From Pseudomonas kermanshahensis (GTDB taxonomy: Bacteria; Pseudomonadota; Gammaproteobacteria; Pseudomonadales; Pseudomonadaceae), in NCBI RefSeq assembly GCF_014269205.2, contig NZ_JABWRY020000001.1, positions 5,256,001-5,320,000 of the forward strand: a stretch of DNA of 64,000 bases, given 5' to 3'. The notes below the pieces were generated by a model, which saw only the letters and a list, made by a program, of their open reading frames with translations, was not told where the DNA came from and made no database searches. Positions 30,451 to 39,600 of the stretch are shown here, piece by piece; position 1 is the stretch's first letter; every line of letters starts with the position of its first letter. The translations under genes and the position numbers were made by a program.

Positions 30451-32337
30451 TCAACCCGCCTTGGCCTGGGTATTGGCCACTGGCTTCTTCGCGGGCTCTG
30501 ATTTGACCGTGGCCTTTTTCGCTTCGACAGGCTTGTGCGCCTGTTTTGCCGCCGGCTTGTGTGCCGGGGCATGCTTGGCAGGCGCGGTTTTGGTCGCGGC
30601 AGGCTTGGCAGCAGCAGGTTTTACCGCGGCTTCCTTGGCCACAGGCGCCGGTGCAACCGGTTCTGGAGCGGCCTGTGGCGCCGGTGCCGGGGCCACTTCG
30701 TCGGCCTTGGCAATCGGCTGGGCTTTCACCTCAGGCTTGTCAGCCCCACCAAACAGGCGCTTGAAGAAACCTGGCTTGTCCTGCTTGGCCTCTTCTTTCA
30801 CCGGCTCGGCCTTGGCAGGGGCTTTTTCCACCTTGTCGCCCTTTTCAGCCTTGTCGGAAGCACCACCGAACAGGTTGGAGAAGAACCCGCCCTTGTCTTT
30901 GGCCGCCGCGGCGCCTGCTGCTGCTGCCGCCACCGGTACGGCCTTGGCCGGGTCGAACGACTTGCCGGCCAGCAGGTCCTGCACCTGGCCCGCCGCGCGT
31001 TGACCGCTGCGCAGGGCGCCTTCCAAGGTGCCTGGGTAGAGCGCGTCAGTGTGCTCACCGGCGAAGCTGATGCGCTGCACCGGGCGCTCCCACAGGCGCC
31101 AGTATTTGCTGATCTGCCCTGGGCCGTAGGCCAGGTAGGCGCCACCGGTGCCAGCGTCAGTGCTGTAGCGTTTGACTTCGTAGCCGGTGAACGAACCGCG
31201 GGCCTGTGGATAAAGCGCATGCAGGCGGATAAGCACCTGGTCGACCATCTGCTTGTCGCCAAATGCCTGCAGCAGGCGGGCGTTGTCGCCGGACAGGTTG
31301 ATCACCACGTTGGCGCCGCCCTTCAGCGCCGGTTCGATCCACAGCATGCCCAGGCCTGCGTTACTGAAGATTTCGCCGGACATACGGGCCCGGCTTTCCC
31401 ACACCGGCTTGTTGAACTTGAGCATCAGCTGGTCGCGCCAGCCATAGTTGGTACCCTTGAGCGCGGCCAGGTGCTGGCTGTCCAGGCCCGGGGTCATCTG
31501 GATCTTGGCCAGGGCGCGCAGCGGCACGGCCATGACCAGGTAATCGGCCTGGTAGCCCACGCTGCCAACCTTGACGGTGACGCCGTCCTTGTCCTGCACG
31601 ATGGCAGTGACCGGCGAGCTGGTCTTGATGGTCTTCAGCTGTTTGACGAACGCCTGGGCCAACACCGGGCTGCCACCGGGCAGGCGCGCGGCACGCAGAT
31701 CGCGGTCGCTGACACCACGGTAAACGCGGTTCTGCTGAGCGAAATACAGCAGCGACAGGCGCGACGGCTCATCGTAACGGCTACGGATCTGCTGGTTGAC
31801 CAGCTGACGCGCGGTGGCCGGCAGTTGCAGCTTGTCGAGCCAGGAAGACACGTTGATCTGATCGAGGGCGAACAGCGTGCTGGTCGCCTGCGGGTTCAGC
31901 GGGTCGTCGATCGAACGGGCCAGGTCGTCGAGGGTTTTCTCGTAGCGCTTGAGCGCCTCGGCAGTGGCGGGCTGCTTGGTGGCAAGGTCCGTCGCACTGA
32001 AGTACTCACCGTCGATCAGGTAGCCCGGCGTACGCACGAACTCTGGCGCCGGCAGTGTTTCAAGTTTGAAACGGTCGAGGTACTGGTTGAGTACCGGCTG
32101 TGCCTTGGCGTTGCCGATCCACTCACTGGTGGCCAGGCCCGAGCGACCGCCCATGCCCGACTTGGCCTCCAGCAGCGTCACCTGCCAGCCCTTGCTCTGC
32201 AGTTCATAGGCGGCAGTGAGGCCCGCAAGGCCCCCACCCACCACGATAGCCGTAGGTGTTTTGTCCTTTGCCAGCGCGGCACCGCTGGACACACCAATCA
32301 ATACCAACGCGCACAGGCGCACCCAAGCAGCAGCCAT
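30451..32337 (-). CDS. Exported FAD-dependent amine-oxidase-like protein with Ala/Lys/Pro tail
   Basis: The protein has 628 residues from the ATG at 32337. The Sec signal peptide ends at SGAALAKDK. An FAD-binding dinucleotide fold begins at AIVVGGGLAGLTAAYELQ, with LLEAKSGMGGRSG and a C-terminal FAD loop SFAGEHTDALYPGTLEGAL, as in flavin amine oxidases (PF01593). From about residue 470 to the end the sequence becomes low-complexity, rich in Ala, Lys and Pro (KPAAAKPAATKTAP and similar), and carries the short motif GFF-x-x-LFGGA twice (about 482-492 and 520-530). The tail is unlike its enzyme family but resembles the PhaF tail encoded in the same window. Substrate unknown. The gene is a single unit. 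Confidence 0.85.
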   Translation of the reverse strand: MAAAWVRLCALVLIGVSSGAALAKDKTPTAIVVGGGLAGLTAAYELQSKGWQVTLLEAKSGMGGRSGLATSEWIGNAKAQPVLNQYLDRFKLETLPAPEFVRTPGYLIDGEYFSATDLATKQPATAEALKRYEKTLDDLARSIDDPLNPQATSTLFALDQINVSSWLDKLQLPATARQLVNQQIRSRYDEPSRLSLLYFAQQNRVYRGVSDRDLRAARLPGGSPVLAQAFVKQLKTIKTSSPVTAIVQDKDGVTVKVGSVGYQADYLVMAVPLRALAKIQMTPGLDSQHLAALKGTNYGWRDQLMLKFNKPVWESRARMSGEIFSNAGLGMLWIEPALKGGANVVINLSGDNARLLQAFGDKQMVDQVLIRLHALYPQARGSFTGYEVKRYSTDAGTGGAYLAYGPGQISKYWRLWERPVQRISFAGEHTDALYPGTLEGALRSGQRAAGQVQDLLAGKSFDPAKAVPVAAAAAGAAAAKDKGGFFSNLFGGASDKAEKGDKVEKAPAKAEPVKEEAKQDKPGFFKRLFGGADKPEVKAQPIAKADEVAPAPAPQAAPEPVAPAPVAKEAAVKPAAAKPAATKTAPAKHAPAHKPAAKQAHKPVEAKKATVKSEPAKKPVANTQAKAG

Positions 32338-32546
32338 GTCGGCGAACTCCGAGTCAGACGTTACAGAAAAATAGGGAGGCAGGAATGCCCCGAGGCGATG
32401 CGTTAAGAATACGTCAGCTCTGCCAACCCTGCCACCACGGCGACATCAAGTCCTTTTGGCAACTGACATTTTTGCCAGTAGCGGTGTCATAGGCATGCAG
32501 GCGATGCTGGCGACAATGGCCAAAAGCCCGCCAGGAGGGCCTGCGC

Positions 32547-33038
32547 ATGATCTTCGAGGAGCGTTTCAATCATGTCGAACGACAGTTTCTGTGGCACAAG
32601 CAGACACTTTGCACGGCATCTGGCCTGAGCATCCGCTCTAACAGCACGTCCTGGACAGGCTTTCACGAAGCGCTCAAGGGCGAAGACGGCACGGAGCTGG
32701 TGATTGGCGAACACAGCGATGTGGAGATCACCTTCTCCCAGGAGGTCGAGTGTTTACGGCTGGAATACTACGTAGTCAGCGACTTTCTCTGTGACGACCT
32801 GCACATGCTGTTTGATGCCAGGAACTACGACTACGATCTGGTCGCGCCAGCCTCCCGCAACTTCTACTGGCTCACCATCGAGGGCAGCGGCTTCACCGAC
32901 CTTCTGCCAGGCCCCATCTCCACGCTTCCCTATCACCAGGTCATCGAGGGCCCCTTCCGGCGCCTGACCATCTCCACCTCGCAGGCCGGCACGGTGCACA
33001 TTCGCAAGCTCGAATGGACCGGTACCCGACGACATTGA
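32547..33038 (+). CDS. Uncharacterised protein upstream of bioA
   Basis: The protein has 163 residues from the ATG at 32547, with a strong AGGAGG site 8 bases upstream. No signal peptide or membrane helix is seen. The composition is acidic and aromatic-rich, with alternating beta-like stretches (LVIGEHSDVEITFSQEV, LRLEYYVVSDFLCDDLHMLF, FYWLTIEGSGFTDLL). This suggests a beta-sandwich or jelly-roll, possibly a small carbohydrate-binding or regulator-like fold, but I do not recognise a family. It lies 79 bases upstream of bioA on the same strand, so co-transcription is possible, yet nothing ties it to biotin. Confidence 0.65.
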   Translation: MIFEERFNHVERQFLWHKQTLCTASGLSIRSNSTSWTGFHEALKGEDGTELVIGEHSDVEITFSQEVECLRLEYYVVSDFLCDDLHMLFDARNYDYDLVAPASRNFYWLTIEGSGFTDLLPGPISTLPYHQVIEGPFRRLTISTSQAGTVHIRKLEWTGTRRH

Positions 33039-33117
33039 CCGCCAGCGGTTGTGGTGCCCTCCAGCTTTGCTTAGGCTTACGCGGTCCAAGCCAGCAGCAA
33101 AGCCAGGAGAAGTACCC

Positions 33118-34524
33118 ATGGGCCTCAACGATCAGTGGATGCAACGTGACCTCAAGGTCCTGTGGCACCCCTGCACCCAGATGAAAGACCACGAGCAGTT
33201 GCCGCTGATCCCGATCAAGCGTGGTGAAGGGGTGTGGCTGGAGGACTTCGAAGGCAAGCGCTACCTGGACGCCGTGAGCAGTTGGTGGGTTAACGTGTTT
33301 GGCCACTCCAACCCGCGCATCAACCAGCGCATCAAGGACCAGGTGGACCAGCTGGAGCATGTGATCCTGGCCGGTTTCAGCCACCAGCCGGTGATCGAGC
33401 TGTCCGAGCGCCTGGTCGCCATGACCCCAGCCGGGCTGGACCGGGTGTTCTACGCCGACAACGGCTCATCCTGCATCGAAGTCGCGTTGAAGATGAGTTT
33501 CCATTACTGGCAGAACATCGGCAAACCCGAGAAGAAGCGCTTCGTCACCCTGACCAACAGCTACCACGGCGAAACCATTGCCGCGATGTCGGTGGGCGAT
33601 GTGCCGCTGTTCACCGAAACCTACAAGGCGCTGCTGCTCGACACCATCAAGGTGCCCAGCCCCGATTGCTACCTGCGCCCTGAGGGCATGGGCTGGGAAG
33701 AACACTCGCGCAACCTGTTCCAGGCCATGGAGCAAACCCTGGCCGAGCACCACGCCACCATCAGTGCGGTGATCATCGAACCGTTGATCCAGGGCGCAGG
33801 CGGCATGCGCATGTACCACCCGGTTTACCTGAAACTGCTGCGCGAAGCGTGTGACCGCTACGGCGTGCACCTGATCCACGACGAAATCGCCGTGGGCTTC
33901 GGCCGCACCGGGACGATGTTCGCCTGCGAACAGGCCGGCATCCGCCCAGACTTCCTGTGCCTGTCCAAGGCACTGACCGGGGGCTACCTGCCGCTGGCCG
34001 CGTGCCTGACCACCGATACCGTGTACCAGGCCTTCTACGACGACTACCCGACCCTGCGCGCGTTCCTCCACTCGCACAGCTACACCGGCAACCCGCTGGC
34101 CTGCGCCGCAGCGCTGGCGACCCTGGATATCTTCGAACAGGACAACGTGATCGAGGCCAACAAGGCCTTGTCCGTGCGCATGGCCACGGCCACCGCGCAC
34201 CTGGCCGACCATGCGCATGTCGCCGAAATCCGCCAGACCGGCATGGCCCTGGCCATCGAGATGGTCCAGGACAAGGCCGGCAAGGTCGCCTACCCCTGGC
34301 AGGAGCGCCGCGGCCTGAAGGTCTTCGAGCACGCCCTGACCCGCGGCGCGCTGCTGCGCCCACTGGGCAGCGTGGTGTACTTCCTGCCGCCGTATGTGAT
34401 CACGCCCGAGCAGATCGACTTCCTCGCCGAGGTGGCCAGCGAAGGCATCGACATCGCCACCCGCGATAGCGTAAGTGTTGCCGTACCGGCCAACTTCCAC
34501 CCCGACTTCCGCGACCCGGGCTAG
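33118..34524 (+). CDS. bioA: Adenosylmethionine-8-amino-7-oxononanoate aminotransferase
   Basis: The protein has 468 residues from the ATG at 33118, with AGGAG 9 bases upstream; an extension into the preceding spacer is rejected. It belongs to class III PLP aminotransferases: LWHPCTQMKDHEQLPLIPI at the N-terminus (W and Y substrate loop typical of BioA), YADNGSSCIEVALKMSFHYW, SYHGETIAAMSVG, the PLP aspartate in LIHDEIAVGFGRTG and the PLP lysine in LSKALTGGYLPL (K284). It transfers the amino group from S-adenosylmethionine to 7-keto-8-aminopelargonate in biotin synthesis, so it uses the product of metK. The rest of the bio cluster is not in this window. Confidence 0.93.
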   Translation: MGLNDQWMQRDLKVLWHPCTQMKDHEQLPLIPIKRGEGVWLEDFEGKRYLDAVSSWWVNVFGHSNPRINQRIKDQVDQLEHVILAGFSHQPVIELSERLVAMTPAGLDRVFYADNGSSCIEVALKMSFHYWQNIGKPEKKRFVTLTNSYHGETIAAMSVGDVPLFTETYKALLLDTIKVPSPDCYLRPEGMGWEEHSRNLFQAMEQTLAEHHATISAVIIEPLIQGAGGMRMYHPVYLKLLREACDRYGVHLIHDEIAVGFGRTGTMFACEQAGIRPDFLCLSKALTGGYLPLAACLTTDTVYQAFYDDYPTLRAFLHSHSYTGNPLACAAALATLDIFEQDNVIEANKALSVRMATATAHLADHAHVAEIRQTGMALAIEMVQDKAGKVAYPWQERRGLKVFEHALTRGALLRPLGSVVYFLPPYVITPEQIDFLAEVASEGIDIATRDSVSVAVPANFHPDFRDPG

Positions 34525-34545
34525 GCCCGAAAGCCCGCCGCCGAC

Positions 34546-34622
34546 CCTGTGGGAGCGGGTTTACCCGCGAATGCGATGTTGCCCCCACCTTCGCATTCGC
34601 GGGTGAACCCGCTCCCACAGGG
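34546..34622. repeat. REP element pair (type CGCGGGTAAACCCGC)
   Basis: CCTGTGGGAGCGGGTTTACC and its inverted partner GGTGAACCCGCTCCCACAGG flank a spacer with its own dyad (GAATGCGA / TCGCATTC). They lie between bioA and rsmE, both on the plus strand. Confidence 0.88.
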
Positions 34623-34653
34623 TCACATGATCCCTTTTCGTCCGAGCTGAACC

Positions 34654-35373
34654 ATGAGACTGTCCCGCTTCTTCATCGACGCCCCCCTGAGCCTTGGCGA
34701 GCATGACCTGCCCGAAGCCCAGGCCCATTACATCGGCCGCGTGCTGCGCATGGCACCCGGTGACGCCGTGCAGCTGTTCGACGGCAGCGGCCAGGAATAC
34801 CGTGGCCAGTTGCTCGAAGTCGGCAAGAAAACCGTGCGCGTGACGCTGGACCAGGCCCTGGCTGGCCAGGCCGAATCGGCGCTGCACATCCACCTTGGCC
34901 AGGGCCTGTCCCGTGGCGAGCGTATGGATTGGGCCATTCAAAAGGCCACCGAACTGGGCGCCAATGAAATCACCCCGATCGTCAGCGAGCGCTGTGAAGT
35001 GCGCCTCAAGGACGAACGCGCCGACAAGCGCCTGGCCCACTGGCGCCAGGTGGCCATCAGTGCCTGTGAACAGTGCGGCCGGTCGAGCCTGCCCGTGATC
35101 CACCCGCCGGTGACACTGGCCGAATGGATCAAAACCACCGAAGCCGACCTGAAACTGGTCCTGCACCCGGTGGCCGAACCACTGACCAGCCACGAAACAC
35201 CGTCACGCCTGGCCTTCCTGATCGGCCCAGAAGGCGGCCTGAACGACGCGGAAGTCGACCAGGCCAAAGCCGCCGGCTTCCACGCCGCGCGCCTCGGCCC
35301 ACGCGTGCTGCGCACCGAAACCGCGCCAGTGGTGGCGCTGTCGGTGGCACAGCAGTTGTGGGGCGATTTTTAA
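34654..35373 (+). CDS. rsmE: 16S rRNA (uracil1498-N3)-methyltransferase
   Basis: The protein has 239 residues from the ATG at 34654. It methylates U1498 of 16S rRNA using S-adenosylmethionine and belongs to the knotted SPOUT class. Features: a PUA-like start (RFFIDAPLSLGEHDLPEAQ, HYIGRVLRMAPGDAVQLFDG), the GLSRGERMDWAIQKATELGA segment, the ITPIVSERCEVRLKDERADKR linker and the C-terminal knot motif IGPEGGLNDAEVD with LGPRVLRTETAPVVAL. Length is typical. It is flanked by a REP pair and a convergent hemolysin III gene. Confidence 0.95.
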   Translation: MRLSRFFIDAPLSLGEHDLPEAQAHYIGRVLRMAPGDAVQLFDGSGQEYRGQLLEVGKKTVRVTLDQALAGQAESALHIHLGQGLSRGERMDWAIQKATELGANEITPIVSERCEVRLKDERADKRLAHWRQVAISACEQCGRSSLPVIHPPVTLAEWIKTTEADLKLVLHPVAEPLTSHETPSRLAFLIGPEGGLNDAEVDQAKAAGFHAARLGPRVLRTETAPVVALSVAQQLWGDF

Positions 35374-35381
35374 CCCTGCGC

Positions 35382-35999
35382 CTAAAGTACGTAGAACGAC
35401 AGGGCGATGAAGTGCAGCAGGCTGCCGGCGATCACGAACAGGTGCCAGATGCCGTGCCAGTGGCGAAAGCGGCTGTCGAAGGCAAAGAAGATGATGCCCA
35501 CCGTGTAGAACACCCCGCCGGCCGCCAACCAGGCGAAGCCGGCGGTACCGAGGCTGCGCAGCAGCGGGTTGACCGCCACCAGGACAATCCAGCCCATCAC
35601 CGCATAGATGATGATCGACAGCACCCGCGCCTCGGAGCGGGGCTTGATCTCCTGCAGCATGCCGATCACCGCCAGCCCCCAGACCACCCCGAACAAACTC
35701 CAGCCCCAAGGCCCGCGCAAGCTGACCAGGCAGAACGGGGTATAGCTGCCGGCGATCAGCAGGTAGATCGACAGGTGATCGAGCTTGCGCATGATCACCT
35801 TCGCCCGCCCACGCGTGCTGTGGTAGAGGGTGGAAATGCTGTAGAGCAGCAGCAGTGTGCCGCCGTAGATGGAGAAACTGACGATCTTCCAAGGATCGCC
35901 CTGCAGGCCCGCGACGACGATCAGCCAGATGCCACCGATACAAGCCAGAATGGCGCCGACCAAATGGGTCCAGGCGTTGAAGCGTTCACCGTAATACAT
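35382..35999 (-). CDS. Hemolysin III / PAQR-family membrane protein (TrhA-like)
   Basis: The protein has 205 residues from the ATG at 35999, with a consensus AGGAGGT about 11 bases upstream; a TTG at 36041 would add 14 residues and would place that site inside the gene. Seven membrane helices are visible. The family hallmarks are present: ERFNAWTHLVGAILA, SISTLYHSTRGRAKVIMRKLDHLSIY (the H and D residues of the zinc site) and SRFRHWHGIWHLFVIAGSLLHF (the paired histidines). E. coli YqfA/TrhA is a homologue. Bacterial members regulate membrane energetics or fluidity; haemolysis is not their general role. It ends 8 bases from rsmE, convergently. Confidence 0.88.
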   Translation of the reverse strand: MYYGERFNAWTHLVGAILACIGGIWLIVVAGLQGDPWKIVSFSIYGGTLLLLYSISTLYHSTRGRAKVIMRKLDHLSIYLLIAGSYTPFCLVSLRGPWGWSLFGVVWGLAVIGMLQEIKPRSEARVLSIIIYAVMGWIVLVAVNPLLRSLGTAGFAWLAAGGVFYTVGIIFFAFDSRFRHWHGIWHLFVIAGSLLHFIALSFYVL

Positions 36000-36049
36000 G
36001 CAAACACAGACCTCCTGTGAGGGGCTGGGTTCCTGAGACAATCAGCTTT

Positions 36050-36143
36050 GGCCTCTTCGCGGGGCAAGCCCGCTCCCACAGGTACAGCTTCTGCCCCGCA
36101 TTATTCGATCCCTGTGGGAGCGGGCTCGCCCCGCGAAGAGGCC
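36050..36143. repeat. REP element pair (type CGCGGGGCAAGCCCGC)
   Basis: GGCCTCTTCGCGGGGCAAGC on the left and its inverted partner (GGGCTCGCCCCGCGAAGAGG, one base changed) lie between the hemolysin III gene and chpC, both on the minus strand. Confidence 0.9.
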
Positions 36144-36158
36144 AGAGCAAACACCTTA

Positions 36159-36632
36159 TTATCCAGAGTTAGGTTGCAGATCCGCGTCACGCACCAGCCG
36201 TTCCAAGGCCACCAGGTCCGGCACCCGCGCCACCTGTTCGCCCACCTGCACCGCCGCCAGCTCCAGGCTGCCCAGCGCCACATCCACATAATTGAGCTGG
36301 CTGTCGAGCTTGCACGACCGTGGGATGTCCTGCAGCAGCACCGCCAGGTAGCGCAGCCCGGTATCGCCCAGGGCATTGAGCACCACGATGCGCGCGCGCT
36401 CGCCACACGGGGTTTCGCCACCGCATGCGGCCTCGAAGCCGATCAGTGGCAAACGCTGCTTGCGCCAGTCGATCCAGCCCAGGTGCCAGGCGGGCTCGCC
36501 ACGCTGGCACACCAGGTTGCGCTGGCCGAACAGTTCGGCCACGGCGACATTGGGCAAGACCAAGGTACGGTCGCCCAAGGGCAACAACAGGCCGGTAAGG
36601 CTGCTGCGCTGGCCCGAGATCAGTTCAAGCAT
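36159..36632 (-). CDS. chpC: CheW-like protein of the Pil-Chp system (ChpC-like)
   Basis: The protein has 157 residues from the ATG at 36632. This start overlaps the end of chpA by eight bases, so translation is likely coupled; the longer in-frame reading covers chpA and is rejected. The CheW-like fold is weak but visible: LLPLGDRTLVLPNVAVAELF, WIDWRKQRLPLIGFEAACGG, RIVVLNALG and the C-terminal VDVALGSLELAAVQVGEQVARVPDLVAL. It is the last gene of the pil-chp block. It may act as a second coupling protein between receptor and kinase, as ChpC is proposed to do in P. aeruginosa. Confidence 0.82.
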   Translation of the reverse strand: MLELISGQRSSLTGLLLPLGDRTLVLPNVAVAELFGQRNLVCQRGEPAWHLGWIDWRKQRLPLIGFEAACGGETPCGERARIVVLNALGDTGLRYLAVLLQDIPRSCKLDSQLNYVDVALGSLELAAVQVGEQVARVPDLVALERLVRDADLQPNSG

Positions 36633-39600
36633 GGGCTTGGCTCCAGTGGGCGATGCTCTGCAGCAACACAGACTCCTGGTAAGGCTTGCCCAGGTATTCG
36701 TTGACACCAATGGCCATGGCCCGGTCGCGGTGCTTCTGCCCGGTGCGCGAGGTGATCATGATGATTGGCAAATCCTTCAGGCGCTCGTCACGGCGAATGC
36801 GCGTAGCCACCTCGAAACCGTCCATGCGGGGCATCTCGATGTCCAGCAGTAATACATCCGGCCGATGCTCTTCCAACTGCGCCATGGCATCGACCCCGTC
36901 CTTGGCAGTGAGCACGCTCATGCCATGACGCTCCAGCAGCCGGCTGGTGACCTTGCGCACGGTGACCGAATCGTCCACCACCATCACCAGCAGTGACCGG
37001 CGCGGCGCCGGGCCGAACAATTGCCGCTGGGCATCGCCGCCGCCCGGCAAGCGCGCCAGGCGCCGTTGCTGGCCACGCAACTGGCCCAGCAGGTCGAGAA
37101 TCAACACGACGCGGCCGTCGCCCAACAAGGTCGCGCCCGACAACCCGGCGACCGCAGCGAATTGCGGGCCCAGGCTCTTCACCACGATCTCCCGGCTGGG
37201 TGACAGGCTGTCAGCCTGGATGGCGAATGACTGCTCCTGGGAATGCACCAGCAGCACCGGCAGCGGCACGCTTTGCCCAAGCAGGCTGGGCCGTGGCTGG
37301 CCTTGCAGCAATTCACCCAGGTAGCGCAGGTCGTAGGTGTGGCCTGCGTAGACGTAACGCGGGGCATCCAGTTGGTAGCAGGCCGCAAGCTCCGCAGGCG
37401 GCACGCGGACAATGCCTTCGATGGTATTGAGTGGGATCGCGTATTGGTCTTCGCCCAGGTGCACCATCAGCGCACGGTTGATCGACACCGTGAACGGCAG
37501 GCGGATCAGAAAGCGTGCGCCCTTGCCCTGGGCCGACTCGATGGTCATCGAGCCCCCCAACTGCTTGACCTCTTCGTGCACCACGTCCATGCCCAGCCCA
37601 CGCCCGGAAATCTGGGTGATCTTCTCGGCGGTGGAGAAACCGGGGCGCAGGATGAACTGCAAGACCTCGTGATCGCTCAAGTGCGCCTGCGGGTCCAGCA
37701 GGCCACGCTTGATCGCCTTGCGCCGCACGGCCTCCAAGGGTACGCCGGCGCCATCGTCGGTCATCTCGATGACGATGTCGGCGCCTTCGTGCAACAGGTT
37801 CAGGTGAATCGTGCCGTGCTCCGGCTTGCCGGCAGCCAGGCGCGCTTCGCGGCTTTCCAGGCCATGGTCGACGGCATTGCGCAGCATGTGCTCCAGGGGC
37901 GCCACCATGCGTTCGAGCACGCTGCGGTCCAGCTCACCTTCGGCATTGCCCACCACCAGTTCAACCTGCTTGCCCAGCTCGCTGGCCACCTGCCGCACCA
38001 CGCGTTGCAAGCGCGGCACCAAGCGTTCGAAGGGCACCATCAGGGTCGCGGTCAGGCCTTCCTGCAACTGGCTGTTCACCCGCGCCTGCTGCTGCAACAG
38101 GCCGTAGGCTTCCTGAGCACGCTGGGCCAAGGTTTCCTTCAGGTCGAGCAGGTCGGAGGCCGACTCGAACAGGGCCCGCGACAGCTGCTGCAGCTGCGAG
38201 TGGCGGTCCATTTCAAGGGGGTCGAAATCGTCGTAGGCGTCGCTCTCGAACGGCTGCCGGCTGGAAATCCGCCCCTGGGTCTCGACATCCAGGCGCAGCA
38301 GCTGGTCACGCATGCGCTCCAGGGTGGTTTCCATTTCGTTGAGGGTGAACTGGGCGTCGTTGACCTGCTGCTCGATGCGGCCACGGATCACCGAATGCTC
38401 ACCGGCCAGGTTGCCCAGGTCGTCGAGCAGTTCGGCATCGACCTTGACCATGTCGCCCGCCGCTCGCTCCGGCGCGGCTGCAGGCACTTCGAGGGCCGAA
38501 GCCTCGACAGCACCTTGGCCGGCCGCGCTGTCGGTCAGGGCCGCACTGCTGAAGTTGCGGATGTAGTCGATCAGCGCCGTGGCGGCATGCAGCGGCTGCC
38601 CCAGGCGCACCGCATCGAGCATGTGCGCCAGGCGGTCATGGCAATTTTGCAACAAAGCGAACAACGGCGGGCTCGGCGGCAGGCGGCCGGCAGCGAGCAG
38701 TTCGTAAAGAAATTCCAGCTCGTGGGCCAGGTCGCCGATGGCGGCGATCTCGACCATGCGTGCACCGCCTTTGAGGGTATGCAGGTCACGCAGCAGGTTA
38801 TCCACCTCGACACTGCTGCGCGGGTCGGCCTGCCAGCGCGCCAGGGCCGCAGCGGCGCTTTCGACGATGTCCGAGCTTTCTTCCAGGAAGACTTCCAGCA
38901 GCTCCTTGTCGCCTGGGCTCTCAGGCTCTTCAGTCAACGGCTCGCTCGCTGGCGGCAGCGCTAGGTTGCGCGACGGCCCCAGGCCAAGGTCCATGTCGGG
39001 GTGCAACGGGGTGACCGTATCAATGCCCACAAGGCCCGTGGCCTCAGGTGCCAAGGCCTGCGCCAAGAGGCTGCGCAAGCTGTCGATCAGCGCCGGCCTG
39101 GGCGAAATCTCCTGCCCGGCGGCCACCTCGTCGAGCATGTCCAGCAGCGCTTCATGGCCTGCCTGCGCCTGGGCGAAAAAGCGTGCGTCGGCGGCCAGGC
39201 TGCCCTCTTCCACGGCACCATAGACGTCGAGCAGGGCCTCGCAGACGTCGTCCATCTGCCACAGGTCAGCCAGGTGCGCCGCGTGGCCCAGGCTGGTCAG
39301 CTCATCGAGCAGGGTGTCCAGCGCCTGGCGCTGCCCCGGCTGCTCTTGCCAGCGCGACAGCAACGACTCGGCGTCGAGCAGAATGTCCATGGCTTGGGCC
39401 AGGAAGCTGGCGGTCAATTGCGGGTCGCGCTTGCTGCGGCGCGCATGCTGCGGGTCTTCATGCAGGCTGGCCAGGCGCACATCCACCGCCTGGCCCACTT
39501 GTTCGATCAACTCGGCGGCACCCGGGATGGCCGCCAGCGGCGTGCTTTCCAGCTGTGCCAGGCCCAAGTGGAACAATGAACGCCCGGTCTCCAGCCATTC

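Noticed and set aside
36633..36710. 26-codon N-terminal extension of chpC
   Set aside because: It lies entirely inside the end of chpA in another frame. The ATG at 36632 with an eight-base overlap is the usual coupled arrangement.
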